Origin: Prorocentrum cordatum
Taxonomy: Eukaryota > Sar > Dinophyceae > Prorocentrales > Prorocentraceae
Direction of reading: 5' to 3'
NCBI GenBank assembly: GCA_963575745.1
Contig: CAUYUJ010018616.1
Location: forward strand, 205,680 to 269,679
DNA: 64,000 nucleotides
The notes under the pieces are model-generated. The model did no database searches and had not been told where the DNA came from. It saw only the letters and a list, made by a program, of their open reading frames with translations. Below are positions 32,536-42,889 of this stretch, in pieces. The translations under genes were made by a program, and so were the position numbers. Numbering within the stretch: position 1 is the stretch's first letter; every line of letters begins with the position of its first letter.

Positions 32536-33100
32536 CGGGGCGCGAACTGTTCAGCCGCCCCTGGACAGGCGCCCCTGACCAAAGAACAACTTCGTCCATA
32601 TCGCCCACCGTCCGCCCACTGCTCATTGCGCCGGCCTTGCAGACGTGCTGCAGCGGATTTCTGCGCGGATTTCTGTCAGTGCAAAGCCCCGAAGCGGCGA
32701 GCGAAAAACGAAGTGAACTTCGCGCGGACTCCTTTTAGTCTTCCTTCCTGGCCAGAGCAAACCCGCACGAAATTCACCTCGAAACCCGGGACGAAATTCT
32801 CCCGAGCGAGATCCGCTCGGCGGTGTTGGCGCCATGACACTGCTGCCCGACACCCGAGAGAGCACACGAACAGCACAGGGGCGCGCGGACAGGCGCCGGA
32901 CTCCGACCGGCCGGGCCTCCTGTTCGTAGTCGTCGTAGCCCGCCCCCGTCTCCCAGAGCCACACCTGGGGCGCGGCGCCCCCCCCCCCCCCCCTCGGGGC
33001 ACGAGAGGGGAGGACTGGCGCACGGGAAGTGGGGGGGGGGGCGGGGGGGGGGACCATTGAGCAGGAATCGGCGCTGCATGCCTGAGCCGTGCAACCAGTG
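32535..33100. other. No gene recognised
   Basis: Mixed sequence ending in G/C homopolymer runs at 32975-33055. Frames around 32640-32860 look weakly protein-like on both strands and could not be resolved. Confidence 0.4.
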
Positions 33101-33114
33101 GTATTGGATGGGGC

Positions 33115-33295
33115 CCAGGGACACACACACACAAATACACACACACACATCCCCGGATTCCCCTCTATTTTCCCATAATTTCTGGGTTTGGGTCTTCCCC
33201 CTCATTTCCCATGTTTTCCCATCATACTTTGCTGGGAGTCGACGATTGATTGTGTCTGTGTGGTTTGGTTCCCTGCTGATGTATGCAGGGCGGAT
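33115..33295. repeat. Dispersed repeat with CTTCCCCC..GTCGACG..GTCTGT family, copy 3
   Basis: GGGACACACACACACAAATA, TTTTCCCATAATTTCTGGG, GTCTTCCCCCTCATTTCCCA, GAGTCGACGATTGATTGTG and TCTGTGTGG are collinear with 15010-15175. Confidence 0.8.
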
Positions 33296-33369
33296 CTTAG
33301 AAACCCCGAGTCCCAAAAGGTTGCCACCCCTAGGGAGGCCGGGCTTTACTTCGCCAGCTGCCGTCTGTG

Positions 33370-33610
33370 GCTCACAGATGGGGTCCTGAGGGATGGGGGC
33401 CTGAGGACAGGAAGGGAATTGAGTGTGGATTTGGGGGCCTAAGGGTAGGCAGACGGGGACCTGGGGATAGGAAGATAGGGCCCTGAGAGATTGGGGGCCC
33501 AAGGACGGGAAGGGAACCGAGTGGTGGACTCGGGGACCGAAGGATACAGGCAGATGGGGACCTCGGGATGAGGAAGACGGGGGCCCTGAGGCCCTGAGGG
33601 ATGGGGGCCA
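33370..33610. repeat. Two tandem units of about 110 bp, GATGGGGGCC..GGAAGGGAA
   Basis: GGACAGGAAGGGAATTGAGTG and GGACGGGAAGGGAACCGAGTG begin matching units, each with GACGGGGACCTGGGGAT or GATGGGGACCTCGGGAT. Confidence 0.8.
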
Positions 33611-33907
33611 AAGGATCGGGAGGCAGCCGCGCTGCTTGCGACACCTCGTCCTATCAGGGCCCCACCCCGCAGGACCCCGCCCTCCGAGCCACCGCTGCCG
33701 CCCGCCCCCCCCGCCCGGCGCCGCCGCCGGCGGCAGGCCGGCCGCGACTCGCTTCCGCGGGCTGCCGCCCGCCCAGGCCGCCGCCCTCCGCCGACGGGGG
33801 TGGTGCCCCAACGCCTCTCGGAGCCTCGGCGGCGCGTCCCCCCCCCCCAGTGGAGCGCCCCAGGATGCGCACGTGTGATGGGCCTGTTCTCCGCCACCGC
33901 CACCAGG

Positions 33908-34008
33908 AGTTGGAGGGGGGAAGGAGGAGGAGGAGGAGGAGGAGGAGGAGGAGGAGGAGGAGGAGGAGGAGGAGGAGGAGGAGGAGGAGGGGGAGGAGGA
34001 CCCCCTCC
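33908..34008. repeat. GGA tract
   Basis: About 95 bp of GGAGGAGGA with a few Gs in series at the end. Confidence 0.97.
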
Positions 34009-34089
34009 CCCTCCAACTCATGCTTGTGGTGGTGGTGGAAAACAGGCCCATCCACGCAGGCGATCGGCCCCCGATACGGTCGGATCCAC

Positions 34090-34375
34090 GACGGAAGAGC
34101 ATTGCTCCAGAACACGAGAGCCTCCGCCGGCCAGAGCACACAGGGCGTCCGAGGCTGCCCTCCCCAGGATGCACAGGGGCGTCCAACAGACACGAAGAAC
34201 GTCAGGGCAGCCGCCCCCAATCGACCTCGATATTTTTTCTCGGCCCGACTGTAGCCGAACTGCACGCTCATTGGGCGCGGCGGGGGAAGCGAGCCCCCAT
34301 CGGCGATCACTGGGCCATTGGAGGTCGATGCATCCCCGCTGGCGCGTATGCCCCCCCGAACGTTCCCCCCGATCG
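34090..34375. repeat. Dispersed repeat shared with 47940-48115, plus family-2 sequence
   Basis: CGCCGGCCAGAGCA, CCCTCCCCAGGATGCACA, CGTCCAACAGACACGAAGAA and CGACCTCGATATTTTTTCTC align with 47965-48115. After them, CTCATTGGGCGCGGCGGGGG, ATCGGCGATCACTGGGCCAT and GAGGTCGATGCATCCCCGC belong to repeat family 2. Confidence 0.7.
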
Positions 34376-34509
34376 CTTTTTAGTTGGGGCGTGTGTGGAG
34401 GGTAAGGCAGGATGCGGCCGCCGACTCCAGAAAACCTGGCTCCAATTTCGGTGGCAACTCGTGGGAGCCTCCCATACCATCTTGTCGGCTCTTGCGAATC
34501 GACCCTGAT

Positions 34510-34600
34510 CGACGATAGTCGTCGCTAAATCGGCGCTAATCGACGCTAGCCGACGCTAAATCCGCGCTATCTTATCGACTCCCAGACGCTGATCGACGCC
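34510..34600. repeat. CGACGCTAA short repeats
   Basis: CGACGCTA, CGGCGCTAA and CGCGCTA variants recur about every 10-12 bp. Confidence 0.75.
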
Positions 34601-34917
34601 AAAGATGGAAGTTAAGAGGGTATATCAGGCCCCCATGATTTGCGAATGAATCCAAACATGTAGGAACAAGAACAGGCGACACCAACACCAAAAGGGCGAG
34701 GAGATGCGAGGAGGCAAGGGGGTTCTTCTGGTGGTGTGGTCCCCCCCTCTCGCTCGAGACGTCCCCAGCCTCCACCTCGGGGTGGAATCGTGGATCCCCT
34801 CCCTGGAGGTGGGCCCCCTGGTGGTGTTGGTATCGCTTCTCCTCCCTCCGATAAAGACGGAAGTTAAGAGGATATACCAGGCTCCCATGATTTGCGAACG
34901 AATCCACACATGTTGAC
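34600..34917. repeat. Pair of 65-bp direct repeats bounding a 250-bp unit
   Basis: GATGGAAGTTAAGAGGGTAT..CCCATGATTTGCGAATGAATC at 34604-34660 recurs as GACGGAAGTTAAGAGGATAT..CCCATGATTTGCGAACGAATC at 34857-34913. No primer-binding site, polypurine tract or gene lies between them. Confidence 0.85.
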
Positions 34918-35104
34918 GTCCCACTTTTACTTCTGCCGCCTTTCTCGGGCCGGGCGAAAGGGGGGGGGGGTGAGAATCAGCTCACGTATCTGCGTTTCAC
35001 GGCGTCTCCCGGCGCTGGAGACGGCCATGTATCGAGGAATTGGCCCCTCGGTGGGGCAGAAGCCAGCTGCATGCAGCAGATTTCGTACCCCTCCCTTTCC
35101 CAGA

Positions 35105-35225
35105 CCCCCGACGTCATGGTTCTTTCATGACGTCGACCCCCAGAGGTCTGGACCCATTCCCCGGGGCCGGTTTTTCGTCCCGCGTCGTTTTCTGACGGCC
35201 CCGAGGGCCAGCAAGGGCCACCAGA
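35105..35225. repeat. GACGTCATG..CATGACGTC repeat family, copy 2
   Basis: CCCCCGACGTCATGGTTC, TTTCATGACGTCGACCCC, GAGGTCTGGACCCATTCCCC and GACGGCCCCGAGGGCCAG align with 31275-31425. Confidence 0.85.
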
Positions 35226-35507
35226 GGCCAAAAATATACGGATATAAACCTCCCGTCGTGATTTCTTTCAGGCCTCGAGGGGGTCTGGGTCCCCAATGTC
35301 CCCCTCCTTCGCCGAGCCACCGCCTCTCGCCTTTCGCCGCGCCACCGCCGGCGGACCCGCCTCCGCTCTGCTCCGTCGCCGGCCGCCCGCCGGCCTCCGC
35401 CGAGGGCGCGCTGCGCGGCATCGTCGAGGCCCCTCCCGGAGCGCCCGGTGCCGGTGCCGGGCAGTGAGTCGGGCCTGGACGAAGGATAGAAAAATGGTCA
35501 GACGAGG

Positions 35508-35594
35508 CTCCTCCTCCTCCTCCTCCTCCTCCTCCTCCTCCTCCTCCTCCTCCTCCTCCTCCTCCTCCTCCTCCTCCTCCTCCTCCTCCTCCGC
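35508..35594. repeat. CTC tract
   Basis: CTC triplets, essentially uninterrupted. Confidence 0.98.
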
Positions 35595-35599
35595 TTCCT

Positions 35600-36420
35600 C
35601 CCCCCACTCCTAGCCCTTTCGATCAGGGTCGGCGGCACCGGCCGTCAGGCCTCTCCAATAGAAAAGAGTCAGACGAGGCCCCGAAATCGCAGAACACAAA
35701 AATGTTTAAAACAATCGTCCCCCGACTGCTGTTGCACTGTTTTTGGATATGCCTCCTGTAGAGGGACAGGCCCGGCTCGAGCCGAGCACAGTCTTGCACT
35801 CCACTGGCGCGCAGCTCAGAGCTCGCCAGGCATGGCAGCGGAGGAGCGACCGCGAGGTCGCGTCCACGGATGCGCTTGGCTGGCTGTCGAGATCAGTCCG
35901 CATCGGATCGCGAACTCGGATCGGAATCTGCGTCGGATCGGCCTGCATTGGCACGGAATCGGACTCGAATAGGATCGGCCGCGCCAAGATGCACCCCAAC
36001 GCCGTGCGAGCCTCGGGCTGCAAAGGATCGTCGGCAAACCGGGATCGAATCGGATGGAGACAATCGAACTCGATATCGAATCGGCTTATAGGCTCAGAGC
36101 GAACCCTGGGGCCTCACTTGGCTTCCGGGTCACAGCTCGGGTCTCCGCCGGCCGAGACGGACGATTCGGGCACCCCTGGCATGTTGTCGGCGAGGCGCAG
36201 CTGCTGCAGCGCATCCCCGCGGTGGGACAAAGCCAGTCGCAGTCGTCTTCGTCGTCGTTCTCGTCATCGTCGTCGTCCTCGTCGCGGGGCCTGGCCCAAG
36301 ATGCGGGCGCCCCCTTTACGCACCCCTTGCAAACTAGCGTAAGATGGGGGCCAGGGCACACGCTGCGTGCGAGGCCAGGCCTGCTGCTGCTCCGGCTCGC
36401 GCTGCCGCCCCATACCCTCC
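35600..36420. other. No gene recognised
   Basis: 35870-36080 contains GATCGGAATC, TCGGAATCGG and similar short repeats. Long plus-strand frames here merge into the following microsatellite. Confidence 0.5.
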
Positions 36421-36424
36421 TCGT

Positions 36425-36480
36425 CCTCCTCGTCCTACTCCTCCTCCTCCTCCTCCTCCTCCTCCTCCTCCTCCTCCTCC

Positions 36481-36549
<69 letters not shown>

Positions 36550-36601
36550 GCATCGGCATCAGCATCAGCATCAGCATCAGCATCAGCATCAGCATCAGCA
36601 T

Positions 36602-36632
<31 letters not shown>

Positions 36633-36945
36633 AGCATCATCAGCATCATCATCATCTCCTCGTCCTCCTCCTCCTCCTCCTCCTCCTCCTCCTCCTCCTC
36701 CTCCTCTTCCGTTTCCTCCTCCTCTTCATCCCCCGTTCATCCAAATCTCCTCCAACTCCTCCTTTCCCTCTGTCCCTCCATCCCCCTCTCCTCTTCCTCT
36801 TCTCCCTTCCCCCTCCTGGCTTCCGATCTTACTGCAGCATCGCTGAGGCTTCTTGGGCTGAGTCTACATATATCCTTCCTCCTCCTCCTCCTCCTCCTCC
36901 TCCTCCTCCTCCTCCTACTGCTCCTCCTCCTTCTCCTCATCCTCC
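36425..36945. repeat. CTC, CAT and CAG triplet tracts
   Basis: CTC at 36440-36480, CAT at 36482-36548, CAGCATCAG hexamers to 36600, CAT/CAG again to 36655, and CTC tracts at 36660-36715 and 36877-36918. Confidence 0.97.
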
Positions 36946-37500
36946 TCTCACTTCTGCTCTTTTCACTCCTCATCTCCTCCTCCCACTGTTGCTCCTCAGT
37001 CTCGTCTCCCTCTCCTCGCTCCTCCCCACCTCCTCCATCCTCCTCGAGGCTCGCGGCGGCGAAGTTTGGGCATCCCCCGGGGCGCCAGGTGGGCCCGAAG
37101 AGGGATGGCCACCGCCTTCGGCAGCCGGCGCCAGCGCATGTACTGGGCCCTCGGCGCGGGGCCGGTGCGGGAGGGGGACGGGGCGGCCACGGGAGCGACG
37201 AGGACGAAGAGAGCGGGGCGATGATCGCCCGCAGTGGCTCTCGAGTCCGTCGGCGTCACGCGGCGAGAGCTCGTGCCGCCGCATCCTTGGTATCAGGATG
37301 CCGCCGCATCCCTGATCCTCCTCTTGGTGGTGGCGGGCCCATTAGGGCAGAGCCGCAGCTTATGGCCCATCCTTGCAGCAAGAGCCAGAACAAAGGTCGC
37401 ACACTCCCTGGAGATCTCCCCCGCGTGCTGGACGAAGAAGGCGATGATGAGGGTGAGAGTAAGGCGGGTGTGGAGGAAGACGAGGCCGAGGTGCCCGATC
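36945..37500. other. Uncertain; possible hydrophobic reading on the minus strand
   Basis: Between about 37500 and 37330 a minus-strand frame reads a hydrophobic Leu/Ile/Phe/Ala-rich stretch containing Ile-Ala-Phe-Phe-Val-Gln-His-Ala-Gly-Glu. It lies one frame away from the exon that follows, at higher coordinates. It could be a further exon, but no junction fits well. Confidence 0.3.
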
Positions 37501-38376
37501 AGGGCAAGACTTGTTTTGCTCCTCGGCGCCACCGGCCGCACTCCCCGCGGTGGCGGCGTCGTGGCTGGCGCCTGCCCCTTCGCCCTCCGCAGCAGGGGGC
37601 GCCGTGGCCGCGGCGGCGGCCGCCGCCGCCGCCTCCGCGGCGGCCGCTGCAGCGCGGTGTCGCTTGGGCGGGGGCGGGTCTGTCGGGGCCGGGGCGCCCT
37701 CCGGGACGGGCTGCCTCCACGACGCCAGCAGCTGCCGCGCCACGCGCGCCACGTGCGGCCAGTCGCGCGGCGGGCGGCCGATGCGCTCCGTGAGCTCCGT
37801 GGGCACGCAGGAGAAGGGGTGGTCCTCTCCGAAGGGCGCCAGCAGGCTGCCAAACAGCCGCAGCAGGGAGTCCAGGGTGAGCAGCTGCTCGGACCCATGG
37901 ATCGCTTGCCACGCCTTGTGCATGCTGCCCTCCATCCACCTGGACATAAACAGCTCCACCCGCTTCAATGGTGACAGCTTCTTGCTCATGGCCTCGTCCT
38001 TTGCTCCTCGGAGCGCTTCAGGATAGGAAGCATGCAAATACCTGAAGATGCGGCCACACGCGTGGTCACCCGGGAAGGTCGCACACGTGGCGTCCCACAT
38101 CGCCTTCTCCAGCAGCACCGAGTCGAGCAGATCCTCGTACCTGGCGGTGACGACCGCCTCAAGCTCGTCCAGTGCGGCTCGGGGGGCGCTATCTTTCACT
38201 ATCTCCGAAAGGACAGCGACGAGGGTCGGGAGGAGATCCAAGTCGAAGAACCACTCCTTGTCCCGACACGTCGCGGAGAGGCCCTGCACCGTGTGGTCGA
38301 CACACTGCACGGCCGCCTCTCGCCAGGGCATCCCCAAGAGCTCTGGGGACTGCGCCGCCTTGGGGACAGGGGGGGA
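37500..38376 (-). CDS. Large exon of an uncharacterised protein
   Basis: A 3' splice site (CTATGCCAG|) precedes 38376 and the frame stays open past 37500. The first 200 residues have balanced, globular composition with helical character. They include Cys-Arg-Asp-Lys-Glu-Trp-Phe-Phe-Asp-Leu-Asp near residue 45, Phe-Pro-Gly-Asp-His-Ala-Cys-Gly-Arg-Ile-Phe-Arg-Tyr near 105, and Phe-Met-Ser-Arg-Trp-Met-Glu near 140. After about residue 240 comes a Pro-rich stretch with Lys-Arg-His-Arg and then a long Ala-rich run. I recognise no family. A CAG|GTATTT at 38041 looks like a 5' splice site, but coding character continues through it. The intron upstream carries a family-2 repeat. The downstream end is not fixed. 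Confidence 0.6.
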
Positions 38377-38404
38377 CTGGCATAGGAGGGGAAACATCGA
38401 CCAG

Positions 38405-38500
38405 GAATCGGCGATTTATCGCCGATAGAGCGGCGATGGGCCCCCGATAGTGAATCCCAGCGTTGTTGGGCGGGGTGGGGCTATCAGACTGGGCCGGCAC
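38405..38500. repeat. Repeat family 2 (CGCCGATAGAGCGG), copy
   Basis: CGGCGATTTATCGCCGATAG, GGCGATGGGCCCCCGATAGT and GTTGTTGGGCGGGGTGGGGC lie about 30 bp from the 3' splice site at 38376. This resembles the position of the same family near the CAG at 22283. Confidence 0.75.
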
Positions 38501-38534
38501 GGGAACGGAAAGAGCGCCTCAGGAACTTGCCCGA

Positions 38535-38755
38535 AATTGTTCATGGTACCCTTCGCTCTTGTGAGCCTTGGTGTGGAGAGCTTGTTACGTCGCCGCTCTC
38601 CGTTGGGAGCCCTGGTGTTCAGAGACTTTTACGTTGCCGTTCGCTCTTGGGGGCCTCGGTGTGACGAGCTCTTTACGTCACCGCGCTCTGGGGAGCCTTG
38701 GTTTCAAGAGCTTCTTACGTCACCGCTCGCTGATGGGAGCCATGATATTCTTGAG
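38535..38755. repeat. 44-bp ACGT-containing monomers, diverged array
   Basis: About five units of CGCTCTTG(G/T)GAGCCTTGGTG followed by GAGAGCTTGTTACGTCACCG-like sequence. This is the same monomer as 44190-44815, and a CTTGGG array again follows. Confidence 0.85.
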
Positions 38756-38990
38756 CGTCTCTTGGGCCTCTTGGGCCCACTTAGGAGCCTCTTTGGGCCC
38801 TCTTGGGGCTCTCTTGGAGCCGTCTTGGGACCCTCTTGGGCCGTCTTTGGGCCCTCCTTTTGGGCCGTCTTGGGCCCCTCTGGGGCCGTCTTGGGGCCCT
38901 CTTGGACCGTTTTCGGGTCCTTTCGGGAGCCTCTTGGGCCGTCTTTGGACGATCTTTGGAGCCTGATGGGCCGTTTTAGACCCTTCTTGG
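38755..38990. repeat. CTTGGGGCC array, 10-11 bp phasing
   Basis: Units such as GGGCCTCTTGG, GGGCCGTCTTGG and GGAGCCTCTTGG. Confidence 0.85.
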
Positions 38991-39304
38991 CCCGAAAAAG
39001 CAAGAACCCCATAAACATGCAAAAACCATAGTGCCCATGGGCATGGCGCACGTTTTGAGAAGGCCGCGGAGCCCCGACAATAAACTAGAAAACGCGTGTT
39101 TCCCCCCCGATCGAAAACGCGACAAAAGCACGAACTCGTGCCGGCAGCGGCCGGTCATCACCTGCTACCTGCGCTGTCGACTCTGCTCCGGGTAATCCTT
39201 GTGCGCCGATTCGACAATCCCACAAAGAAGCCGCAGGTTCCTTTGTAGAACACTACAAGAGAGGCTGGGGGACTCGAAGGGGTTGGCACGGTGGGGGCGA
39301 AGAC

Positions 39305-39490
39305 GTACAAACGCACACACACACACATGAACACACACACGCACCGTTCAATCGGCGGGCTGGAGAACGGGCGCTCCGAGTCGAAACGATTCCGGTAGGG
39401 GCACGAACCCACACACGCACACGCACGCGCACACACGCACACACACACAACACCACGAAAACACACTCACACACAATAGCACACACGCAC
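39305..39490. repeat. CA/CACG tract
   Basis: ACACACAC and CACGCACGC runs on both sides of a 60-bp non-repeat island. Confidence 0.93.
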
Positions 39491-39527
39491 GCACGTGCTC
39501 CCTCCTTCCCTCCAACCTCCTTGGGCG

Positions 39528-39745
39528 CCCGAGTTATCCGGGGTAACTCGGGTCCGGGGTAACTCGGGTTTGGATTCCCGAGAAAGGAACCCGAGTTATC
39601 CCTGACCCGAGTTACCCCTGATGATTCGGGGCTCTGGACGCCCGAGTTATCCGGGGTAACTCGGGTCCGGGGTAACTCGGGTTTGGATTCCCGAAAAACG
39701 AACCCGAGTTATCCCTGACCCGAGTTACCCCTGATGGTTCGGGGC
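39528..39745. repeat. Two tandem 117-bp units of interleaved CCCGAGTTA palindromes
   Basis: Each unit carries CCCGAGTTATCCGGGGTAAC, then GGGGTAACTCGGGTTTGG, AACCCGAGTTATCC and CCCGAGTTACCCC. The decamer CCCGAGTTAC, or a close variant, occurs in both orientations about ten times. The two units are almost identical. Confidence 0.95.
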
Positions 39746-39749
39746 TCTG

Positions 39750-40275
39750 ACCTCCTGTGTTCCTGGCTCCTGCTCCTCCTGCTTCTCTTCTTCCTCCCCT
39801 GCTTCTTCGTATGATTTTTATGAACGTCACAATCGCGCCTGCGAGCGCCACAGAGCGCCTGGGGCTCCGGCGGCGGAGAAGGACGGACCCCCCCGGCACC
39901 GCGAACGCGAGCGAATACCGCCTGCACGCTTGTGGGCACCGCAGCGGCCGGCGAGAGCCGAGGCACGCCTGTGAACGAGTTTGGGGCGTGACCGTAGGGG
40001 GGAGGACAACGATCCGGGCATTGGAGAGCCAGGCGCCCGTGGCGCCGGCGAGGGCGCGACCGAACGACAGGAATGCGTTGCGCTGGGTGCGACGTTTCGC
40101 GCAGCGTGGAGGCAGCGCAAGGACCCGCGCAACTCACTGCGATATGAAGAAACAAAACACTGAATTACCGGGGAAATAGAGGAGGGAGACGCGGCAAGAG
40201 CGTTCGGAGTGTGGGACATCACGGTTGCTGCTGGTCACACAAGGACAGCGGGAGCCTGCGGGCGCGGACAACCCT
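39750..40275. other. No gene recognised; 3' flank of the ubiquitin-fusion gene
   Basis: A CTCCTGCTTCTTC-rich start, then mixed GC-rich sequence. A plus-strand frame at 39757-40179 is Arg/Ala-rich and unconvincing. Confidence 0.5.
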
Positions 40276-42119
40276 TCACGCCGCGGGGAATGTGCGAACT
40301 ATGGCTGGGAAGATGGCCGTAAACTTCCTCCTGAGGAGGGCCGGGTCATTTATCGTGTCATCGAAGCCGTACGCGGTGGACTCAGCCAGAAGGACGTCTG
40401 AAATCTGCTGGTCTGAGTGGTCGGTATAGGGAATGCCCTTGCCTGTGTACAGATCGTTCACGGCTTTGGACACTTCGCACCAGGCAAAGTATCCGCCGCC
40501 GCGCCGGTGGCGCGGACAACGCTGATCTCCGGAACGCGAGGGGGGTAGGGCCGTGGAATTCCACGGGAGGACCCAGGGCCCGAAATAACTGCCGACTACA
40601 TCGCGCGTGATCGGCACTGGTCCACAACGGGCCGCTGTCCGCTGACGACTGCCAGACTCTGCAGTCAGACTGGATCGCCCCTAGCACGCGCGTCGGCAAA
40701 GACATGGGCGCGGCGGCGGATACGGGCCGAAGGCTGTGACATACCTGGACAACGCCGTGGATGCCGAAGCGCTTGACGAAATGCTGGAAGAGGCGATCGT
40801 GCGCGTCCTCGAACTCGCTCTCGTCGCGCTTCGTCAGCGGGTCCTTCGCGGCGCAGGCGCCGGCGCACCATCGCAGCAGGCGGCGCGGCCCCGGGCCCAT
40901 CTCGCCGATCTGCCGCATCTGCTTCTCCATAGTGCTCACCTCAGCGCCGCCCAACCGAAAGGCGCGAGGATTGCGGAGGAGCGCTGCGAAACTGTCAAGC
41001 CACACCTCCTTGGAACGAAAGCTCTGGAACCCAGAAAGGCCCATCATGCGCGCGTCGAACAATGGTGGTTCCAGGAAGACCTCCTCGGGCCATGTTGAGA
41101 AGTGCAGAGCGACCGTCGCGAATCCCTTGAGAGCGGACACGTTGCCTTAGTGTCGCGCCACACATTCCCAGACACGGCCCAAGTTGCGCACGGCTGCAAC
41201 CTTCAGTAAAAAGAGTCCAGTGTGCGGCCTGCAGAAGGCGCCCGACGTACTCACAAATGTACCACATCATGGCCGCCACGTCCAGACGAAACAGATCTCC
41301 ACGAAGCAAGGGCGTGCGGCGCCGGGCCATGAGGTCCCGCATGTTTTCGCTCAGGCAGCATCGCAAGAAATAGATCTGCAAGAACACCACTCGGAGTAAG
41401 TCGGCACGCTGAACGGGCACGAGCGTGAGCGAAGCATAGATATGCCGATCCACTTCAGCATTCAACGACCGGGTGAAACGGCCCGTCTCTCTCGATATCG
41501 ACATGCGCATGTTGATGCGGCCGCGCAAACGCATCTCGAAAAGGTCACCAGCCATCCGGATGCGGCTCGACGTCGAGGTCGTGGCAGCAGTAACCATGTG
41601 AGGTGCGCCGTAGAATTGCGCCAAATCCTCTTGCACTTGGCTACGCCGGGCACGAGGTGAAGCGTGGATGTAGACTCCCTGGCGACCTGCCGTTTTCAAC
41701 GCAAGTCGCTCCTCGTCGTCGCTGAGTCTCTGCTTCTTGGAGGCTTTCGGTAACCCGTGACCAATAATGCGGCTTTCGCGAAACCACTCGCCGCACCCCT
41801 GGCAAATCCGGCCGAGGCCTCGGTATGACCCCGGCCCCGACACGGGCGCGTCGCTACAAATAAAGAAGCACATGTCGCCAGCGGGCCGCTTCGGCGCGCC
41901 GCCCCGCAAGCGGAAGACCAGCTGCACCGTGGATTCCTTCTGGGTGGTGTACGCCGACAACGGCAGCCCGTCCTCCAGCTGCTTGCCCGCGAAAATCAAG
42001 CGCTGGTGAGGCACGGGGACGCCCTCCACATCCTGGATCATCCATTTCACGTCGGCGACCGTGCCACTACCATCCGCTCCCAGCGCGATTGTTTGCCCGC
42101 GCGGCGTCTTCACGAAGAT
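40276..42119 (-). CDS. Ubiquitin-domain fusion protein, multi-exon
   Basis: The exon opens after TAG| at 42119 with Ile-Phe-Val-Lys-Thr, the ubiquitin start without its first residues. It continues as a full ubiquitin fold ending Arg-Leu-Arg-Gly-Gly about 75 residues on, followed by Ala-Pro-Lys. Lysines equivalent to K6, K27, K48 and K63 are kept. K11, K29 and K33 are replaced. Then come about 300 residues of unknown type with Cys-x2-Cys-Gly near the start and hydrophobic helices near 41350-41240. At about 41150-41140 the reading moves one frame. This could be an indel or a very short intron. Coding then runs to 40745, where CAG|GTATGT starts a 223-bp intron (40522-40744, ending ATCAG). The last exon, 40521-40276, ends in TGA. 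An in-frame stop just before Ile shows that upstream exons are required. Cleavage after Gly-Gly would release the tail, if the domain is processed. Confidence 0.8.
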
Positions 42120-42466
42120 CTACGCGCCGAAGGGGCCCCCGGTTATCCCGACGCCTCCCGCGTCATCCTCGGGAGGAAGGAGGGAGCGCGGGGAGCGGGG
42201 GCAGGGGGGGCGGGAACCATGACGGGGGAAGAAGAGGGACCAGAAGACAGAGGAAGGAGGGGAGCGAGGAGACGGAACAACCCGGGGGGGGAAGGCCAAA
42301 AAGGGGGAGAAGGGCGGAGACGGAGGAGGACGACGAAGAAAGCGGCACAGAGGACAGGCGAGAGGGGGTGTAAGGAGGAGCATAGAACATGGAGCGGCCA
42401 CGATGACGGGCAGACGGACTGCGTGACGGGAGTGGGAGAACGGAGCATACCACGGCCCTGCGTCAC

Positions 42467-42529
42467 CAGCCATTTGGTTTCGCTACCATCCTCGCAAGAG
42501 CTGCCGGTCTCGCCCTCATGCACGTGGAT
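42467..42529 (-). CDS. Candidate upstream exon of the ubiquitin-fusion gene
   Basis: 63 bases bounded by GGCAG| before 42529 and CTG|GTGACG after 42467, phase 0 at both ends, so it joins in frame to the ubiquitin exon at 42119. It would encode Ile-His-Val-His-Glu-Gly-Glu-Thr-Gly, then Cys-Glu-Asp and Lys-Trp-Leu. If right, the ubiquitin domain is internal, not N-terminal. Further upstream (42810-42620) the same strand reads a hydrophobic segment followed by basic residues, possibly another exon with a membrane helix. Confidence 0.35.
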
Positions 42530-42889
42530 CTGCCCTCGACTGGGAATGGCCCGCACAAGCCTGGGCCGACTCCTGCCCCTGGGGGCTCGCCGCCGCTGCC
42601 TGCCCACGCCCACTTGCATCGCTCGCAGCACGAGCCTTCGCCGAGGAACGAAGATCAGCACGACGAGGAGCATGACAAGGAGGCCGAGGAAGCACGAAGA
42701 GGACACCGCGGAGAGCATGACGAGGACAAGAAAACACCACGAGGAACACGACGAGGCAGCCTGCAGGGCGGCGGCCGTGAGACGCGGCCGACCCTGCAAA
42801 GCGAGCATGGATCCCTGAAGGCGGCGGCTGGTAGGCGCGGCCGGCAGTGCAGGGTGTTGGTCGGAGCCCGAGCCTAGGATGGTTCTCGA

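Noticed and set aside
32774-34186. 470-codon minus-strand frame
   Set aside because: Contains a poly-Ser run from the GGA tract and repeat-derived segments. Opposite-strand frames are equally long.
34600-34917. Solo LTR pair or small LTR retrotransposon
   Set aside because: Direct repeats are only about 65 bp, and there is no primer-binding site, polypurine tract or protein between them.
36054-37793. 579-codon plus-strand frame with poly-Leu, poly-Ile and poly-Ser
   Set aside because: Produced by CTC, CAT and CAG triplet tracts. The minus strand in 37.5-38.4 kb is the better coding candidate.
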